Source of the DNA: Botrytis cinerea B05.10
Taxonomy: Eukaryota > Ascomycota > Leotiomycetes > Helotiales > Sclerotiniaceae
Length of the DNA stretch: 64,000 nucleotides
Direction: 5' to 3'
NCBI RefSeq assembly: GCF_000143535.2
Contig: NC_037325.1
Location: 620,001 to 684,000 of the forward strand
The notes beneath the pieces were generated by a model, which saw only the letters and a program-made list of their open reading frames with translations, did not search any database and was not told where the DNA came from. Every line of letters starts with the position of its first letter. The first letter of the stretch is position 1. Positions 62,801-64,000 of this stretch are shown one piece after another. Position numbers and translations under genes: made by a program.

Positions 62801-63175
62801 CCATTAGATCGTGGCGGGATCCCTATTATGCAACAGGCGCCATCGAGTAAAGCTATCTCCACCTCTATTAAGCCATCGATCCATACACAAAAGCTCAGAT
62901 GGGATGGGGTTGAAACACCTTCAAACCGCAGTTCGTTCTCAACGCCCGATGATCTCGTATACAAAGCATCTCCCAATTCTATTCCAGCTCAAGAATCGAC
63001 TGACCATCCGAATTCGAAGGTGGATCGTACAGGGAGGGCATTGAGAAACAAGCAACTTGGTATAGAACGTCAAAGCTCGGTTTTCTCAATCTTGGGAGCG
63101 CATCCGTCCCCAATAAGAAAAACAACCCCGGACATTGACCGAAGAGGAAGGCCGCAAAATCAATGCCTTGCCTGA
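59891..63175 (+). CDS. Fungal NLR: SesA-like N-terminus, NB-ARC, TPR repeats, repeat-bearing tail
   Basis: Single 1094-residue exon. Residues 1-130 form a helical N-terminal domain (MSGVEFIAVLGVASNVIAVV) of the SesA/NACHT-N type found on fungal STAND NTPases. NB-ARC: P-loop GVGGQGKTQ (197-205, Lys203), Walker B LLVFDNYDD (271-279), GLPL-like GYLPLAIDQA (355-364), and HPLV near 514 at the MHD position. From about 620 to 860 there are at least five kinesin-light-chain-type TPRs (for example TMNNLAAMYLDSRRLEEA, TANNLANLLVLQ, SLNNLGEVAMKRGNFLEA). The last ~230 residues are disordered and carry four copies of a DR-x-G motif. Such proteins mediate allorecognition or programmed cell death in fungi; the ligand and effector partner are unknown. 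No intron is required, unlike most neighbours. Confidence 0.92.
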   Translation: MSGVEFIAVLGVASNVIAVVDACTKIQNRIQSYRQNTAFRDLSVQLPLLVSAIGSLRSPQYRDRLDSSTEKALVRVLEGCLRQLQTLESLIKDLTPSSTASKLQKTWKGIRSFGKDTKVREIVGILAEYKSTIALHLSTVHVHITTKSGSSLSEQRSYFDVPQSRVSHFVGRKDVLNRIQTALEASHNDPSIVVLTGVGGQGKTQIALEFIHQHMKLYKGVFWIDASSQKSASRGFERILKTIDSSAVLVGGEESKSAVKNILGDWKEPWLLVFDNYDDPKSFSDLPSYFPKATSKENAIIVTSRHISSGRLGSHLKLDGLTEEESVQLLTSRCTSVSSSEDDLNQGRDIVKKLGYLPLAIDQAASYISIRHLPLHIFSDHFQRRREFILRDTPQSLWEYQKRSLTDSQETSEHLSVLTTWELSFNQISGNDEEKRWIGEFLVQAAYFSPMSISESLFKTHDIHSGKFPGWRFLFSTQGSWDSFKFQDVIVGLVNLSIIQNMEITSDEVRFSFHPLVKVFLFSKAYQEKADKFQDWLQLRESVERRRPCVSFAIALTASVIQETDTELLSLQKRQELLSHIDACVENRSSFLTDQQSVIEYGGVVEGFQTTFATFYGQHDRNGDAERLFMHSLDIQISLLGTNNIATLSTMNNLAAMYLDSRRLEEACTLLRQTLEIKHTMLGPQHPRSLNTANNLANLLVLQLQFDSATEMYEKTLVGYQKLNGPVHKTVIESLNNLGEVAMKRGNFLEAEKLFQEGLKKLELLSGGGEDGLALYIKANIALVYKLQHRYQEAERCYHAIIRKRNALLGPKHSSTLQSMCELGDVYFALGQLQLAGEWYIHGCASKERVITGTTFYRNPEEEAENLHLGFELLATSNDQGIPSKSLDTEVASIDRRGPSISDESIERLEPNMPKDPGILEWHHPKVDNSNQLQLTNGKFDDVRIHILQGKTSYLPDIRMRQPDRTQLLAPLDRGGIPIMQQAPSSKAISTSIKPSIHTQKLRWDGVETPSNRSSFSTPDDLVYKASPNSIPAQESTDHPNSKVDRTGRALRNKQLGIERQSSVFSILGAHPSPIRKTTPDIDRRGRPQNQCLA

Positions 63176-64000
63176 ATTGAAGAAGAGCCTCTCTTAAATG
63201 TAAGTCAATTCAATGCAGAGCATAAAGATGCAGCTCTAACGAGTCTGCCGTCGATTACCAGCGCGCAGGCCGATTTTCAAGGAAACATCAGTTTTAATTA
63301 GAGACGTCAGAGATAGAAGTAACAGATTGGTCAGATCTTGGGACCTGTCAGGACCTCTCGTAGCTCATTGGAGATGCCACCAACAGGCGAAGCTCGAGTC
63401 TAATATCTCTGCCGGTCTCTATTTGTCAAATCCAGCAGTTTTTTTCGGACAGTATCAGCTACAGCGGAACAAACTTAAATGCTTTTTCCTGGGGTTATTC
63501 CACGCTGTTTGGAGCAGGAGAAGTGGTTATGGTATCATAAATACAGACTGAGCTAAGAGTGATCCAACCAGAAAAGATTATTGCTGAGCAAGGAACCAGG
63601 TAGCTGTAGCACCTGCCTGTCATCAATCCTCCCATCGGAAGGATGGGATTCATTATTTAACGATCAATAGAAGCTTCTATGGAAAACAAATGGCCTTAGG
63701 TCGTCTTATAATATGGACACCAGTACTTGTCCAGCGGTTTAAAACCTTTCCCAAAGAGTACCATGTTTACAAGAATTTAGACATAAGTTATTCCGGAGGT
63801 GTATATTGAACACGCGCTGCTAGTAGAACCCGAATTGTCAGTCCATCCAAAGTCTGAATTAGCAGATTTCGCATGAAAGTTATTAGCGTTTGAAAACATC
63901 TTCATTGATTCAACCAGTCTGGTCGGAAGCCCTTCATTATTAGAATGTAATGAGATCATACGCGTGTGTGCCAAGAGCAAGAATTTATCTTGATGAGCTG
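63176..64000. other. Downstream region of the NLR gene
   Basis: 825 bases to the window edge. No supported gene. A 74-codon plus frame at 63327-63551 has no recognisable feature. Confidence 0.45.

Overview
The window looks like nuclear DNA of a filamentous ascomycete (Pezizomycotina). Genes carry several short GT-AG introns (mostly 48-77 nt), leaders are pyrimidine-rich, intergenic DNA is full of microsatellites, and the gene set is typical of the group: a SesA/NB-ARC/TPR NLR, a GT69 mannosyltransferase, a class III chitinase with CBM1, and Iec3-type INO80 and Iwr1 proteins. The style suggests Leotiomycetes/Sclerotiniaceae (Botrytis or Sclerotinia relatives), but that placement is inference. 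All exon joins below were made by hand from splice signals and reading-frame continuity.

Layout. 0-10 kb: a TALE homeobox transcription factor (1849-3272), then about 6.5 kb with no convincing gene apart from one doubtful small spliced ORF (9732-10015). 10-26.6 kb holds mostly housekeeping genes: a kinesin-14 (minus), a divergent Loa1/Vps66-type acyltransferase (plus), a 4.3 kb pyrimidine-rich convergent gap, Iwr1 (minus), and a large acidic protein with an N-terminal CBM48-type domain (plus). 26.6-34.3 kb is dominated by simple and tandem repeats flanking an intronless GT69 (Cap59/Cmt1-like) gene. 34.3-37.6 kb: an ACS/Dal5-type MFS transporter followed in the same direction by an SDR oxidoreductase with GC-rich, C/G-ending codons.

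37.6-52 kb is the accessory-looking part. It holds a tRNA-Gly(UCC) with a flawed acceptor stem and about 5 kb of AT-rich gene-free DNA. It also holds a secreted GH18 chitinase with CBM1, a decayed FAD-linked oxidoreductase pseudogene, a CorA-like two-TM protein with no GMN motif and a possible nonsense codon at its start, and a secreted QxW protein made by duplication of a whole three-exon unit. 53-59 kb returns to housekeeping: CCT8 (minus), a divergent Iec3-type INO80 subunit (plus), and an Rmd1-type DUF155 membrane protein (minus). 59.9-63.2 kb encodes an intronless 1094-residue NLR whose C-terminal tail repeats a short DR-x-G motif.

I see no multi-gene pathway or CRISPR-like system. The most novel-looking items are the duplicated-exon secreted protein, the NLR tail repeat, the GMN-less CorA-like protein next to a gene relic, and an 8-bp satellite block at 29.6-29.8 kb.
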